Assembly (NCBI RefSeq): GCF_003703395.1
Contig: NZ_RDQN01000005.1
Span: 62,001-126,000, forward strand
Source of the DNA: Pseudoxanthomonas spadix
GTDB lineage: Bacteria; Pseudomonadota; Gammaproteobacteria; Xanthomonadales; Xanthomonadaceae
Direction: 5' to 3'
Length of the DNA stretch: 64,000 nt
Below are positions 1 to 10,441 of this stretch, in pieces. A program made the translations under genes and the position numbers. The notes beneath the pieces were generated by a model. The model had not been told where the DNA came from. It saw nothing but the letters and a program-made list of their open reading frames with translations, and made no database searches. The stretch's first letter is position 1, and the number at the start of each line of letters is the position of its first letter.

Positions 1-2
1 CT

Positions 3-2108
3 GCCACCCCGCCGGATGCGGCCCGCAAGCCGCATGTGGTCACCGCCCCGTTCGGCGCCCAGCGCCAGGACGAGTACTACTGGCTGCGCGACGACGAGCG
101 CAGCAATCCGCAGGTACTGGATTACCTGAGGGCCGAGAACGCCTACGCCGATACGGTGATGGCACCGCTCAAGCCGCTGCAGGACACGCTGTACGAAGAG
201 ATCGTCGCGCGCATCAAGCAGGACGATGCCACGGTGCCGTACCGCCAGCGCGGTTACTGGTATTACACCCGCTACGAGGCCGGCAAGGACTATCCGGTGC
301 ATGCGCGGCGCAAGGGCGGCATGCAGGCGCCCGAAGAAGTGCTGCTGGATGTCAACGTCCTGGCCCAGGGCAAGAGCTACTACAGCGTCGGCGCATGGGA
401 GCTCAGCCAGGACAACCAGCTGCTGGCCTACGCCGACGATGCGGTCGGCCGGCGCCAGTACACGATCCGCTTCAAGGACCTGGCCAGCGGCAAGGTGCTG
501 CCCGACGAGATCCCCGGGGTGTCGCCCAACGTGGTCTGGGCCGATGACAACAGGACCCTGTTCTATGTCGAGAACGATCCGGAGACCCTGCTGACCGTGC
601 GGGTGAAGAAGCACGTGCTGGGCACGCCGGTGGCGCAGGACGTGCTGGTCTACGAAGAGCACGATGACAGCTTCTACATGGGCCTGGGCAGGACCCGCGA
701 CGAGAAGTACATCACCATTGGCGTGCACAGCACCGTCTCCAGCGAGGAGCGCTACGCACTGGCGGCCGATCCGGAAACCTTCACCGTGCTGGCCCCGCGC
801 GCGCGCGATGTGGAATACCAGGCCGAGCACTTCGACGGGCGCTGGGTGATCCGCACCAACGCCGATGGCGCCACCAACTTCAAGCTGGTCACCGCGCCGG
901 ACGGCAGTTCCTCGCGCAAGGACTGGAAGGACTGGGTCGCGCACAGCGACAGCGTCTACATCGAGGATTTCGAGCTGTTCGACGGTTTCACCGCGATCGG
1001 CGAGCGTTCGCAGGGCCTGCAGCGCATCCGCCTGCTGGGCAAGGACGGGAACAAACTGCAGAGCCCGGACATGGAGGCGCGGGATTTTGCGCAGGATGCG
1101 CAGGCAACCTATGTCAGGGCCGACGAGCCGGCCTATTCGATGGGCCTGGACATCAACTCCGAACACGACACGCCGTGGCTGCGCTACAGCTACACCTCGC
1201 TGACCACCCCTGTCACCACCTACGAGCTCAACACCGTCACCGGCGAGCGCCGTCTGATGAAGCAGCAGCCGGTGCCCGGTTATGACGCCTCCCGCTACAC
1301 CACCGAGCGGCTGTGGGTGAGCGCCGGTGACGGCACCCAAGTGCCGGTCTCGCTGGTCTACAGGAACGGCTTCAGCAAGGACGGCACCGCTGCACTGCTG
1401 CAGTACGGCTACGGCAGCTATGGCGCGTCGATGGACCCGGGTTTCTCCGGCCCGGTGGTGAGCCTTTTGGATCGCGGCATGGTCTATGCCATCGCCCACA
1501 TCCGCGGCGGCGAGGAAATGGGCCGGGCCTGGTATGACAACGGCAAGCTGCTCAACAAGAAGAACACCTTCACCGACTTCATCGACGTGACCCGGGCACT
1601 GGTTGCGCAGGGCTACGCCGCCAGGGACCGGGTGGCGGCCATGGGTGGCAGTGCCGGCGGCCTGCTGATGGGCGCCATCACCAACATGGCCCCGGACGAC
1701 TATCGGGTGATCATCTCGCAGGTGCCGTTCGTCGATGTGGTCACCACCATGCTCGACCCGAGCATCCCGCTGACCACCAACGAGTACGACGAGTGGGGCA
1801 ATCCCGAGAACAAGCAGTTCTACGACTACATGGTCACTTACTCGCCCTACGACAACCTCAAGCCACGCGCCTATCCGGCGATGTTCGTCGGCACCGGCCT
1901 GTGGGACTCGCAGGTGCAGTACTGGGAGCCAGCCAAGTACGTGGCCCGCCTGCGCGACCTCAACACCGGCAGCCAGCCGGTCGTGTTCCGCACCAACATG
2001 GAAGCCGGCCACGGCGGCAAGTCCGGCCGCTTCCGCCGCTACCAGGAAATGGCCGAGTACTACGCCTTCATGCTGGACCAGCTGGGCGTGGCCGGCACGG
2101 CGCGCTGA
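3..2108 (+). CDS. ptrB: Oligopeptidase B-like S9 peptidase (5' partial)
   Basis: Serine peptidase of the prolyl oligopeptidase family (S9A), which cleaves short peptides, typically after basic residues. The frame is open to the left edge, so the true start and probably a signal peptide lie outside the window; the first internal start codon is the GTG at 36. Numbered from that GTG, the nucleophile is Ser539 in GGSAGG, the acid is Asp624 in GLWDSQ and the base is His659 in EAGHGG, in the family's order. The N-terminal half is the beta-propeller, with the EYYWLRDDER stretch typical of PtrB. About 700 residues fit the family. PtrB is the best call; a general prolyl oligopeptidase is less likely. 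Confidence 0.9.
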   Translation, partial: ATPPDAARKPHVVTAPFGAQRQDEYYWLRDDERSNPQVLDYLRAENAYADTVMAPLKPLQDTLYEEIVARIKQDDATVPYRQRGYWYYTRYEAGKDYPVHARRKGGMQAPEEVLLDVNVLAQGKSYYSVGAWELSQDNQLLAYADDAVGRRQYTIRFKDLASGKVLPDEIPGVSPNVVWADDNRTLFYVENDPETLLTVRVKKHVLGTPVAQDVLVYEEHDDSFYMGLGRTRDEKYITIGVHSTVSSEERYALAADPETFTVLAPRARDVEYQAEHFDGRWVIRTNADGATNFKLVTAPDGSSSRKDWKDWVAHSDSVYIEDFELFDGFTAIGERSQGLQRIRLLGKDGNKLQSPDMEARDFAQDAQATYVRADEPAYSMGLDINSEHDTPWLRYSYTSLTTPVTTYELNTVTGERRLMKQQPVPGYDASRYTTERLWVSAGDGTQVPVSLVYRNGFSKDGTAALLQYGYGSYGASMDPGFSGPVVSLLDRGMVYAIAHIRGGEEMGRAWYDNGKLLNKKNTFTDFIDVTRALVAQGYAARDRVAAMGGSAGGLLMGAITNMAPDDYRVIISQVPFVDVVTTMLDPSIPLTTNEYDEWGNPENKQFYDYMVTYSPYDNLKPRAYPAMFVGTGLWDSQVQYWEPAKYVARLRDLNTGSQPVVFRTNMEAGHGGKSGRFRRYQEMAEYYAFMLDQLGVAGTAR

Positions 2109-2199
2109 TCGACGTGGGAAATCCCCTGACGTCGTGCCGTTGCGACGGACTGCCGGCGCGGGCCGGCCGTGGGCCGGGTCGAATCGCTATACTCGAGCC

Positions 2200-2484
2200 A
2201 TGAACACCGTATCGCGATGGGCGCTCTGGTGCGCCACGCTGCTGGCGCTGACCGCCTGCGGCAACAAGGGTCCGCTGGTGCTGCCGGAAAAGCCGGCACC
2301 GGTGACCACTCCTGCGCCTGCGGCCGAACCGGCCGCGGACCCGACCCAGCCGGCCGCAGCGGGCGAACCCGGCGCCACCCCGCCGGTGCAGACCACGCCG
2401 CAGGACGGCACCACCGCGCCCAGCCCCGCCGATCAGGCCGCCGATCAGGCCCTGGACAGGGGCGGTGCCGACGGGGATGGCTGA
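2200..2484 (+). CDS. lptM: LptM (YifL)-like small lipoprotein
   Basis: Protein of 94 residues with a lipoprotein signal peptide: a hydrophobic run, then the lipobox LTAC with Cys20, followed by GNKGPL, the conserved start of mature LptM/YifL. The rest is a Pro/Ala-rich tail of low complexity. In Escherichia coli LptM helps mature the LPS translocon LptDE at the outer membrane; the same role here is inference. The order lptM-dapF-yigA-xerC matches that of other gammaproteobacteria and supports the call. An upstream in-frame start at 2134 exists, but it would bury the signal peptide, so ATG 2200 is chosen. The 3' end overlaps the dapF start. Confidence 0.85.
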   Translation: MNTVSRWALWCATLLALTACGNKGPLVLPEKPAPVTTPAPAAEPAADPTQPAAAGEPGATPPVQTTPQDGTTAPSPADQAADQALDRGGADGDG

Positions 2485-3319
2485 TCAGGCCCCGCTGCGG
2501 TTTTCCAAGATGCACGGGGCGGGCAACGACTTTGTCGTGCTCGACCTGCGCGGCGGCCAGCCAGCACCCGATGCCAAGCTGGCCGCACGACTGGCCGACC
2601 GCCATACCGGCGTGGGCTGCGACCAGATCCTGACCATCGAGACACCACGCCAAGCAGGCTCGGTGGCGTCCTATCGCATCTGGAATGGCGATGGCTCGGC
2701 CGCCGGCCAGTGCGGCAACGGCGCGCGCTGCGTGGCGGCCTGGCTGGTGCGCGATGGCGTGGCCGGGCAGGGCAGTTTCCAGCTGGACAGTCCGGCCGGC
2801 ACCCACCAGGTGCATCAGGTGCCGGCCGGTTTTGCGGTGGCCATGGGCGTACCACGCTGGCATCCGGCCGAGATTCCACTGGCCGGCTTCGCAACCGAGC
2901 AGCCGTTCTACGAAGTGACCCTGGACCAGGCCAAGGTGACATTCGGCGCGGTGTCGATGGGCAATCCGCACGCGGTGGTGCAGGTGGACGAGCTGGCCAC
3001 CGCGCCGGTGCACGCACTGGGCCCGGCGCTGCAGGCCCATGCGGCCTTTCCCGACTCGGTCAACGTCGGCTTCGCCCAGATCGTCTCGCGTCAGCGCATC
3101 GCCCTGCGCGTGTACGAGCGTGGCGTGGGTGAAACCCTGGCCTGCGGCAGTGGTGCCTGTGCGGCTGCGGCGGTGCTGATGCGTGCGGGGCTGGTCGAGC
3201 GCAGCGTCACCGTCGCCCTGCCCGGCGGCGAACTGCAGATCGAGTGGCCGCACGATGCCGCCGATCTGGTGATGTCCGGCCCGGCCACATTCGTCTTTGA
3301 AGGGGAGTGGAAGCAATGA
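2477..3319 (+). CDS. dapF: Diaminopimelate epimerase
   Basis: Cytoplasmic cofactor-independent racemase that converts LL- to meso-diaminopimelate in lysine and peptidoglycan synthesis. The two catalytic cysteines are present: Cys79 in GQCGNGARC and Cys223 in ACGSGAC, offset by six residues from E. coli Cys73 and Cys217. The N-terminal [11 protein letters not shown] motif is intact. The 280-residue length is normal. ATG 2477 is preferred over GTG 2465 because it leaves a normal N-terminus and overlaps the lptM stop by 8 nt, which suggests translational coupling. It overlaps yigA by ATGA. Confidence 0.97.
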   Translation: MADQAPLRFSKMHGAGNDFVVLDLRGGQPAPDAKLAARLADRHTGVGCDQILTIETPRQAGSVASYRIWNGDGSAAGQCGNGARCVAAWLVRDGVAGQGSFQLDSPAGTHQVHQVPAGFAVAMGVPRWHPAEIPLAGFATEQPFYEVTLDQAKVTFGAVSMGNPHAVVQVDELATAPVHALGPALQAHAAFPDSVNVGFAQIVSRQRIALRVYERGVGETLACGSGACAAAAVLMRAGLVERSVTVALPGGELQIEWPHDAADLVMSGPATFVFEGEWKQ

Positions 3320-3990
3320 GCGAGGTCACCGAGAAACTCGGCGCACACGAAGTGGCCGCCTGGCTGCGCCGGCATCCGACCTTCCTGCAGCAGTTCCCGG
3401 ACCTGGCGCTGACCCTGGTGGTGCCGCGCGAGGAAGGCCCGACCGCCTCGCTGGCCAGCTACCAGCTGGACGTGCTGCGCGAGAAGAACCGCGAACTGTC
3501 GCGCCGCCTGGGCGAACTGTCGGCCAATGCCCTGGAAAACGAGCGCCTGGCCGTGCGTGTGCACCAGCTGACCCTGGCCCTGATGCGCCAGGACAGCCGC
3601 GCCACCACCCTGGCGGCGATGGCCGCTTCGCTGGAAGAGGATTTCCACGGCGACCTGGTGCGCATCGTGCTGCTGGGCCAGATGCCGCCGGAGCTGAGCG
3701 ATGCGCCCTGGCTGCAGGCGGTGCCGGCCGACAGCTCGCACCTGGCGCCGTTCCGCGACTGTCTGGCCGATGGCGAGCCGATCTGCGGCCGCCTGCAGCC
3801 GCAGAAGAACGCGCTGCTGTACGCGGCGCGGGCCGAGGAAGTGGCATCGTCGGCACTGCTGCCGCTGCCGGGCGTGGGTCTGGTGGCGGTCGGCAGCTGC
3901 GACGGCAACCGCTTCTATCCAGGCATGGGCACGCTGTTCCTGCGGATGATGGGCCAGTCACTGGCGGCGGCGCTGCGGCGGTACGGGTGA
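3316..3990 (+). CDS. yigA: DUF484 family protein (YigA)
   Basis: Protein of 224 residues with the DUF484 signature: an N-terminal helical part ([15 protein letters not shown]), a coiled coil at about 55-90 ([16 protein letters not shown]), then a GAF-like fold. The function is not established; the gene almost always lies between dapF and xerC, as here. The start ATG overlaps the dapF stop (ATGA) and has a GGGGAG ribosome site upstream. An alternative GTG at 3307 would add only three residues. The stop overlaps the xerC start as TGATG, so the four genes probably form one translationally coupled operon. Confidence 0.9.
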   Translation: MSEVTEKLGAHEVAAWLRRHPTFLQQFPDLALTLVVPREEGPTASLASYQLDVLREKNRELSRRLGELSANALENERLAVRVHQLTLALMRQDSRATTLAAMAASLEEDFHGDLVRIVLLGQMPPELSDAPWLQAVPADSSHLAPFRDCLADGEPICGRLQPQKNALLYAARAEEVASSALLPLPGVGLVAVGSCDGNRFYPGMGTLFLRMMGQSLAAALRRYG

Positions 3991-4979
3991 TGAAGGTCCG
4001 GGAACGCCGGGACTTGGGACCCGGGGCCCGGGACCCGGCGGAGCAAAAGCATCCACCGCCAGGCGATCGTGCCGTTGCGGTTGCCTTCCCGGGCCCGGAT
4101 CCGGACTTCATCGCCCAGTTCCTGACCCACCTCCAGGTCGAGCGCCAGGTTTCCGCACACACGCTCGATGCCTATCGCCGCGACCTGCGCGCGCTGCAGC
4201 AGTGGGCCCAGGCCCAGCAGCTGCCGGCCCCAAGCGAACTGCAGAGCGAGCAACTGCGTGCCTTCATCGCCAGCGGCCATCGCGCCGGGCTGGCGCCCAA
4301 GAGCCTGCAGCGCCGGCTCTCGGCCTGCCGCAGTTTCTACAGCTGGCTGCTCAGGCACGGGCGCATCGGCGCCAGCCCGGTGGCCGGGCTGCGTGCGCCC
4401 AAGGCGCCGCGCAAGCTGCCGCAGGTGCTCGACGCCGACGAGGCGGTGCAGCTGGTCGAAGTGCCCACCGATGCGCCAATGGGCCTGCGCGACCGCGCGC
4501 TGCTGGAGCTGTTCTATTCCTCCGGCTTGCGCCTGAGCGAGCTGTGCGCGCTGCGCTGGAGCGACATGGACCTGGATGCGGGTCTGGTCACGGTGCTGGG
4601 CAAGGGCCGCAAACAGCGGATCGTGCCGGTCGGTTCGCACGCAAGAAAAGCGCTGCTCCAATGGCGCGCGCAGAAGCCGACTGCCGACACCGCGCAGGTC
4701 TTTCCCGGGCGCGGCGATGCGCCCATTTCCCCGCGTGCGGTGCAGCTGCGGATCAAGGCCCTGGCGCAGCGGCAGGGGCTGTTCAAGCACGTCCATCCGC
4801 ACATGCTGCGGCACAGTTTTGCCAGCCACATCCTGGAATCCTCCGGCGACCTGCGCGGCGTGCAGGAACTGCTCGGCCACGCCGACATCGCCACCACCCA
4901 GATCTACACACACCTGGACTTCCAGCACCTGGCCAAGGTCTATGACGGCGCCCATCCGCGCGCCAGGCGCAAGTCCTGA
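3990..4979 (+). CDS. xerC: Tyrosine recombinase XerC with extended N-terminus
   Basis: Site-specific recombinase that acts with XerD at dif to resolve chromosome dimers. All catalytic residues are visible: Arg181 (GLRLSEL), Lys205 (GKGRKQR), His271 and Arg274 (HMLRH), His297 (LLGHAD) and Tyr306 (QIYTHL). The SAM-like core-binding domain is at about 38-120. At 329 residues it is roughly 30 longer than usual XerC. The extra N-terminus is encoded by a GGGACCCGGG-rich repeat of the family also seen near 43.6-43.9 kb. ATG 3990 overlaps the yigA stop; no other ATG or GTG occurs in frame before the conserved domain, only TTG 4014. Confidence 0.95.
   Translation: MKVRERRDLGPGARDPAEQKHPPPGDRAVAVAFPGPDPDFIAQFLTHLQVERQVSAHTLDAYRRDLRALQQWAQAQQLPAPSELQSEQLRAFIASGHRAGLAPKSLQRRLSACRSFYSWLLRHGRIGASPVAGLRAPKAPRKLPQVLDADEAVQLVEVPTDAPMGLRDRALLELFYSSGLRLSELCALRWSDMDLDAGLVTVLGKGRKQRIVPVGSHARKALLQWRAQKPTADTAQVFPGRGDAPISPRAVQLRIKALAQRQGLFKHVHPHMLRHSFASHILESSGDLRGVQELLGHADIATTQIYTHLDFQHLAKVYDGAHPRARRKS
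4003..4042 (+). repeat. GGGACCCGGG-type repeat inside the xerC 5' end
   Basis: A stretch rich in GGGAC, CCCGGG and GGCCCGGGACCCGG words. It resembles the repeat block between fliE and fliF (43.59-43.92 kb). It lies inside the frame of xerC and encodes the non-conserved residues after the initiator Met. Insertion of a REP-type repeat at the yigA/xerC border, kept in frame, is the simplest reading (inference). Confidence 0.6.
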
Positions 4980-5256
4980 CGCGTCGGCGATGTGAGGGGC
5001 CGCAGGTGGCGCGCGGCGGTGGGCCGCGCTCGATGCTGGCATCCATGCCACCTGCATGGCCGTCATGTCCCGGTTTCCGGCTGCCAGGTCCTGACTACCA
5101 GCGGTTCCAGCCGCTGTTTCTGCTGGATGACACCCGCGCTGGCCCGGTCCGCGCCGATGGCCGCTGCACAGGCGCTGGCACGCCGGCCGATCCAAGTGCG
5201 GTTCATGCGGGATCGTCAAGGATGGCAGGCTCTTGAGCGAAGCAGGGAGCTGACGG

Positions 5257-5619
5257 ATGAAGCGCATCACGACGTTCGGAAGGGTCATGGCTATGGCCGT
5301 GCTGGCATGCGCAGGCGTGGCGCACGCCCAGAGCAGCCAGGCACCGCCGGGCTACAACGAACAGCTGATTGCCACAGGTGGTCAGGTCGATGCCATCGCG
5401 GTGTACTGCGGCAAGATGGACCAGTCCGCAGCCGACCAGCACAAGGCCGGGCTGCGCGCGCGCATGCTGCAGAAGGGCGTGGGCGCCTCGACCTTCGACC
5501 GCGGATATGCGAGCAGTTTCGATGCCACCATGGCCCAGGCCAAGTCCAACCCGGTGCAGGCCAAAGCGGCGTGCCAGCGTGTGGAGCAGATGGGTGCGGC
5601 AGCGGCCAGGCAACCCTGA
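5257..5619 (+). CDS. Small exported protein of unknown function
   Basis: Protein of 120 residues. The N-terminus is a clear signal peptide with basic MKR, a hydrophobic core and an AHA|QSS cleavage site near residue 24. The mature part has two cysteines (YCGKM and AACQRV), which could form a periplasmic disulfide, and is helix-rich. I recognise no family. The start is ATG 5257, with AGGGAG about 20 nt upstream and weak spacing. The 277 bp between xerC and this gene show no convincing ORF or RNA; the gene probably has its own promoter there, which I could not define. It is followed by hslV. Confidence 0.6.
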   Translation: MKRITTFGRVMAMAVLACAGVAHAQSSQAPPGYNEQLIATGGQVDAIAVYCGKMDQSAADQHKAGLRARMLQKGVGASTFDRGYASSFDATMAQAKSNPVQAKAACQRVEQMGAAAARQP

Positions 5620-5715
5620 GTTCCCCGGGTCCTCGACGCCGGCGCCCAGGGCCAGTGGCCATGGTTGAAGATCAGGGCGGCGGCCCCATCTGGTTCGGAC
5701 CGCATCGGAGTTGCC

Positions 5716-6267
5716 ATGGATCCCAGCCAGAACCCCCACGTCTTCCACGCCACCACCATCCTCTCGGTCCGTCGCGAGGGCAAGGTTGCCATCGCCGGTG
5801 ACGGCCAGGTGACGCTGGGGAATACGGTCATGAAGGGCAACGCGCGCAAGGTGCGACGCCTGGGGCGCGACGGCCACGTGCTGGCCGGCTTTGCCGGTGC
5901 GGCCGCCGATGCCTTCACCCTGTTCGAGCTGTTCGAAGCCAAGCTTGAAAAGCACGGCCAGCTGCAACGCGCTGCGGTCGAGCTGGTCAAGGATTGGCGC
6001 ACCGAGCGTCGCTACGGCAAGCTGGAAGCGCTGCTGGCGGTGGCCGACAAGGACACCTCGCTGATCATCAGCGGCACCGGCGATGTGATCGAACCGGAGG
6101 ACGGCATCATCGCCATCGGCTCCGGGGGCGCGTATGCGTTGTCGGCCGCGCGCGCGTTGCTGGGTCACACCGCGCTGGATGCCCGGACCATCGCGGTCGA
6201 GTCGCTCAACATCGCCGGCGACATCTGCATCTACACCAACCGCAACGTGGTGGTCGAAGAGCTCTAG
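5716..6267 (+). CDS. hslV: HslV, ATP-dependent protease peptidase subunit
   Basis: Threonine protease subunit of the HslVU (ClpQY) complex in the cytoplasm. The mature N-terminal nucleophile is expected to be Thr13 in [10 protein letters not shown], after a 12-residue propeptide; E. coli HslV has only the initiator Met removed. The [20 protein letters not shown] and [12 protein letters not shown] motifs are intact and the C-terminus NRNVVVEEL is typical. Length is 183 residues. The frame is open further upstream to GTG/TTG codons, but ATG 5716 gives the form known in xanthomonads. hslU follows after an unusual 287-bp leader region. Confidence 0.97.
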   Translation: MDPSQNPHVFHATTILSVRREGKVAIAGDGQVTLGNTVMKGNARKVRRLGRDGHVLAGFAGAAADAFTLFELFEAKLEKHGQLQRAAVELVKDWRTERRYGKLEALLAVADKDTSLIISGTGDVIEPEDGIIAIGSGGAYALSAARALLGHTALDARTIAVESLNIAGDICIYTNRNVVVEEL

Positions 6268-6384
6268 CAGCGAGGAGCGCGTAAAGGGGAAGTGAGAAAT
6301 CACATCATCGTGCGCTCATTCCTCCCGCGCCCCGCTCATGCCGTTGCCCCCTCCTTTCTCACTCCTCATCCCGCTGCCGACCCC

Positions 6385-6554
6385 ATGTCCAATCCCGACA
6401 ACACCTCTGCCACCATGACCCCGCGCGAGATCGTGCAGGGTGAGCCGGACAAGACCAGATGCGTTCAAGCGCATCTGGTCCCGGCGAACGCCCGCACATG
6501 GATGTGCGGGCCGGTCTCTCCGACAGCCGCGCATGTCGCGGCAGGGATGCCCGC

Positions 6555-6558
<4 letters not shown>
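6385..6558 (+). pseudogene. Upstream copy of the hslU start / leader ORF
   Basis: A 57-codon ORF beginning [18 protein letters not shown], which is the usual N-terminus of a xanthomonad HslU. It then departs into unrelated sequence ([10 protein letters not shown]...) encoded by a hairpin-rich insert. The stop TGA at 6556-6558 overlaps the ATG of the intact hslU at 6555 (ATGA). The intact gene repeats TMTPREIVQ with different synonymous codons 152 bp downstream. It may be a dead remnant of the original start or a translated leader coupled to hslU. Expression is not known. Confidence 0.7.
6441..6554 (+). repeat. Hairpin-rich insert in the hslU 5' region
   Basis: Three perfect inverted repeats in a row: an 11-bp stem 6453-6463/6470-6480 (GACCAGATGCG) with a 6-nt loop, a stem 6491-6499/6502-6510 (CCCGCACAT), and GCCGCG 6526-6531/6537-6542. 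The last stem ends just before an AGGGA ribosome site (6543-6547), seven bases ahead of ATG 6555. It looks like a REP-type mobile repeat inserted in the coding start of hslU. It could fold in the mRNA and affect initiation (inference). Confidence 0.7.
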
Positions 6559-7910
<1,352 letters not shown>

Positions 7911-8035
7911 GCGCGCCCGATGGAGGGACCTGGCCGATTCCCGCGCCGCGCCTGCCCGGGGCGGGGCGCGGCCGTGCAGGTTTCAGCCGGGCAGGTTCGG
8001 CTCGACAGCCCTTCAAGCAGACAGACAAGGACAAG

Positions 8036-8473
8036 ATGATGATTCGTGCCACCGTGCTGGTTTCGTTGTTGGCCCTGGCGGGTCTGTCGGTGCCGGCGCA
8101 AGCCAAGCCGCCCGATATCAAGTGCAAGCTGCGTTTCTCCGCGTCGGGCTGGTCGGTCATTTACAAGACCGCCAAGGGCACCGGCGTGGTGACCTGCAGC
8201 AACGGTACCTCGCTGCCGGTCAGGATCAGCATGAAGGGGGGTGGCTTGACTGCAGGCAAATCGACCCTCCAGGGCACCGGTGTTTTCAGCGACGTGCACA
8301 GCGCGCGCGAGGTGCTGGGCAGCTATGTCACCGCCGAGGCGCACGCCGGCGCCGTGAAATCCAGCGATGCCCAGGTGCTCACCAAGGGTGAGGTCTCGCT
8401 GGCGCTGGCGGCCACCGGCAGGGGCTGGGATCTGGGCATCGCCTTCGGCGCGTTCCACATCGATCCGCGGTAA
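8036..8473 (+). CDS. Exported protein of unknown function
   Basis: Protein of 145 residues with a signal peptide (MMIRATVLVSLLALAGLSV, cleavage near PAQA|KPP). The mature part has two cysteines (IKCKLRF and VTCSNG) and a beta-rich, glycine-rich sequence ending in a GIAFGAFHI strand, which suggests a small periplasmic or surface beta-barrel or sandwich. I cannot place it in a named family with confidence. AAGGACAAG precedes the ATG. Between hslU and this gene is a GC-rich hairpin (GCCGCGCC/GGCGCGGC) without a T tract. Its stop lies directly next to the stop of the convergent deaminase gene. Confidence 0.65.
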   Translation: MMIRATVLVSLLALAGLSVPAQAKPPDIKCKLRFSASGWSVIYKTAKGTGVVTCSNGTSLPVRISMKGGGLTAGKSTLQGTGVFSDVHSAREVLGSYVTAEAHAGAVKSSDAQVLTKGEVSLALAATGRGWDLGIAFGAFHIDPR

Positions 8474-8929
8474 TCAGTCCTGGCCGATGTCCTCGTTCCA
8501 CACTTCGGGATTGGCGGCGATGTAGCCGCCGAGCAGGTCCACACATTCCTGGCTGTCCAGGTCGATGACCTTGACCCCGGCTTCGCGCAGCCAGGCGACG
8601 CCGCCCTGGAAGGTGCGCGATTCACCCACCACCACGGTGCCGATGTTGAACTGGCGCACCAGGCCGCTGCAATACCAGCACGGGGCCAGGGTGGTGACCA
8701 TGAGCGTGTCCCGGTAGCGCCGCTGGCGGCCGGCCCTGCGGAAGGCGTCGGTCTCGCCGTGCGCCGATGGATCGCCTTCCTGCACACGGCGATTGTGGCC
8801 GCAGCCCAGCAGCCGGCCATCGTCGTGGTAGAGCGCCGCGCCAATGGGGATGCCGCCCTCGGCCAGGCCCGCGCGGGCCTGGTCGATGGCGGTCTGCAGC
8901 AGGGCCTGGTAGTTCGGCGTGGCGATCAT
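8474..8929 (-). CDS. Cytosine/nucleoside deaminase
   Basis: Zinc-dependent deaminase of the cytidine deaminase-like fold, 151 residues, cytoplasmic. Zinc ligands and catalytic acid are visible: His57 and Glu59 in SAHGETDAF, and Cys84 and Cys87 in PCWYC. The HGE form, the RRYRDTLMVTTLAPCWYC segment and the C-terminal NPEVWNEDIGQD resemble the yeast Fcy1-type cytosine deaminase more than tRNA adenosine deaminase TadA. The substrate is therefore probably cytosine or a related pyrimidine base (inference). It stands alone and is divergent from the sugar transporter. Confidence 0.85.
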   Translation of the reverse strand: MIATPNYQALLQTAIDQARAGLAEGGIPIGAALYHDDGRLLGCGHNRRVQEGDPSAHGETDAFRRAGRQRRYRDTLMVTTLAPCWYCSGLVRQFNIGTVVVGESRTFQGGVAWLREAGVKVIDLDSQECVDLLGGYIAANPEVWNEDIGQD

Positions 8930-9060
8930 GTGGAACTCTCCATCGGCAGGGTGCGCCGGTTGCGGGCATGGACGAAAGGATATTGCATCGCAACAGGGTG
9001 ATGACGGTGCACATGAAATACTGGTGGCTTACGCCGAAACGACACCAGCAGGAACGTCCA

Positions 9061-10371
9061 ATGACGCATGCCAGCCCCTCATCGACCTCCGCGCCGACGG
9101 CCCACTCGACGCCCAAGCTGGCCATGGCGGTGGTCACCACGATCTTCTTCATGTGGGGCTTTTTGACCTGCCTCAACGACATCCTGATGCCGCACCTGAA
9201 GTCGGTGTTCACCCTCAACTACACCCAGGCCGCACTGGTCCAGTTCACCTTCTTTGGTGCGTATTTCCTGATGGCGCTGCCGGCCGGCCGGCTGGTGGCC
9301 AGGCTGGGCTACAAGAACGGCATCGTCGCCGGCCTGGCCGTGGCCGGCGTGGGCGCGTTGCTGTTCTGGCCGGCCGCCGCGATGTACAGCTACCCGCTGT
9401 TCCTGTGCGCGCTGTTCGTGCTGGCCACCGGGATCACCGCGCTGCAGGTGGCGGCCAATCCGTATGTGGCGCTGCTGGGCCCGGAGAAGACTTCTTCCAG
9501 CCGCCTCAACCTGTCGCAGGCCTTCAACTCGCTGGGCACGGCGATCGCGCCGCTGTTCGGTGGACTGCTGATCCTGGCCGCCGAGCCCAGGACGCCAGAG
9601 CAGCTGGCGGCCATGTCGCAGGCGCAGATGCTGGCCTACCGTGCCGCCGAGGCGCAGTCGGTACAGATGCCGTACCTGGGGCTGGGCATTGCGCTGTTCG
9701 CGCTGGCCATCTTCATCTTCCTGTTTCGCCTGCCGGCCATCACCGAGGCCAGCGAAAAGAACGAAACCCGCCATTACGGGCTGTTTGAACCGCTGCGTCA
9801 TCGGCATGTGCTGCTGGGCGTGCTGGGCCTGTTCTTCTACGTCGGCGCCGAGGTGTCCATCGGCAGCTATCTGGTCAACTACCTGTCCATGCCCGACATT
9901 GGCGCGATGTCCGAGCAGGCGGCCACCCGGTACGTCTCGGCCTACTGGACCGGCGCGATGGTGGGCCGCTTCATCGGTTCGGCGCTGCTGCTGAGGATCG
10001 ATGCAGGCAAGCTGCTGGCGACCTTTGCCGGCATCGCCACGCTGCTGCTGCTGGTGACCCTGACCACCAGCGGGATGACCGCGGTGTATGCGGTGGTGGC
10101 GATCGGCCTGTTCAATTCGATCATGTTCCCGACCATCTTCACCCTGGGGATGGCCAAGCTGGGGCCGTTGACCAGCAAGGCCTCCTCGCTGCTGATCATG
10201 GCCATCGTCGGCGGCGCGGTCTTGCCGCTGCTGATGGGTTTCCTGGCCGATCGCATCGGCCTGCAGCACGCCTTCGTGCTGCCGCTGGTGTGCTACCTGT
10301 ACATCGCCTACTACGGCCTGAGCGGGTCGCGCGTGCGCGAGCCGGTGGTGGCTTCGACCCCGGTGAAGTAG
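9061..10371 (+). CDS. FucP/GluP-family sugar:H+ symporter (MFS)
   Basis: Inner-membrane transporter of 436 residues with about 12 hydrophobic segments. Family marks are FFMWGFLTCLNDILMPHLK in the first helix, GRLVARLGYKNG in loop 2-3, and the ANPYVALLGPE and SRLNLSQAFNSLGT stretches of the fucose/glucose-galactose permease family. The exact sugar cannot be told. ATG 9061 is chosen because the longer frame upstream only adds shadow sequence from the divergent deaminase promoter region. No sugar-catabolism gene is adjacent. It converges with the efflux pair after 70 bp. Confidence 0.85.
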   Translation: MTHASPSSTSAPTAHSTPKLAMAVVTTIFFMWGFLTCLNDILMPHLKSVFTLNYTQAALVQFTFFGAYFLMALPAGRLVARLGYKNGIVAGLAVAGVGALLFWPAAAMYSYPLFLCALFVLATGITALQVAANPYVALLGPEKTSSSRLNLSQAFNSLGTAIAPLFGGLLILAAEPRTPEQLAAMSQAQMLAYRAAEAQSVQMPYLGLGIALFALAIFIFLFRLPAITEASEKNETRHYGLFEPLRHRHVLLGVLGLFFYVGAEVSIGSYLVNYLSMPDIGAMSEQAATRYVSAYWTGAMVGRFIGSALLLRIDAGKLLATFAGIATLLLLVTLTTSGMTAVYAVVAIGLFNSIMFPTIFTLGMAKLGPLTSKASSLLIMAIVGGAVLPLLMGFLADRIGLQHAFVLPLVCYLYIAYYGLSGSRVREPVVASTPVK

Positions 10372-10441
10372 GCGCCGAAGCCTTTGGCGTAGCGGACCGG
10401 CGCTCACCGGGTGCCTTTTTCATGCCGCGCCGGGTGTGATG

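Noticed and set aside
3297-4979. A 560-codon frame reading into xerC from dapF/yigA
   Set aside because: The upstream part is a shadow of yigA, which has the DUF484 signature in another frame; xerC starts at the TGATG overlap.
7925-7985. Intrinsic terminator after hslU
   Set aside because: A GC-rich hairpin is present but there is no T tract after it on the coding strand, so I did not list it.
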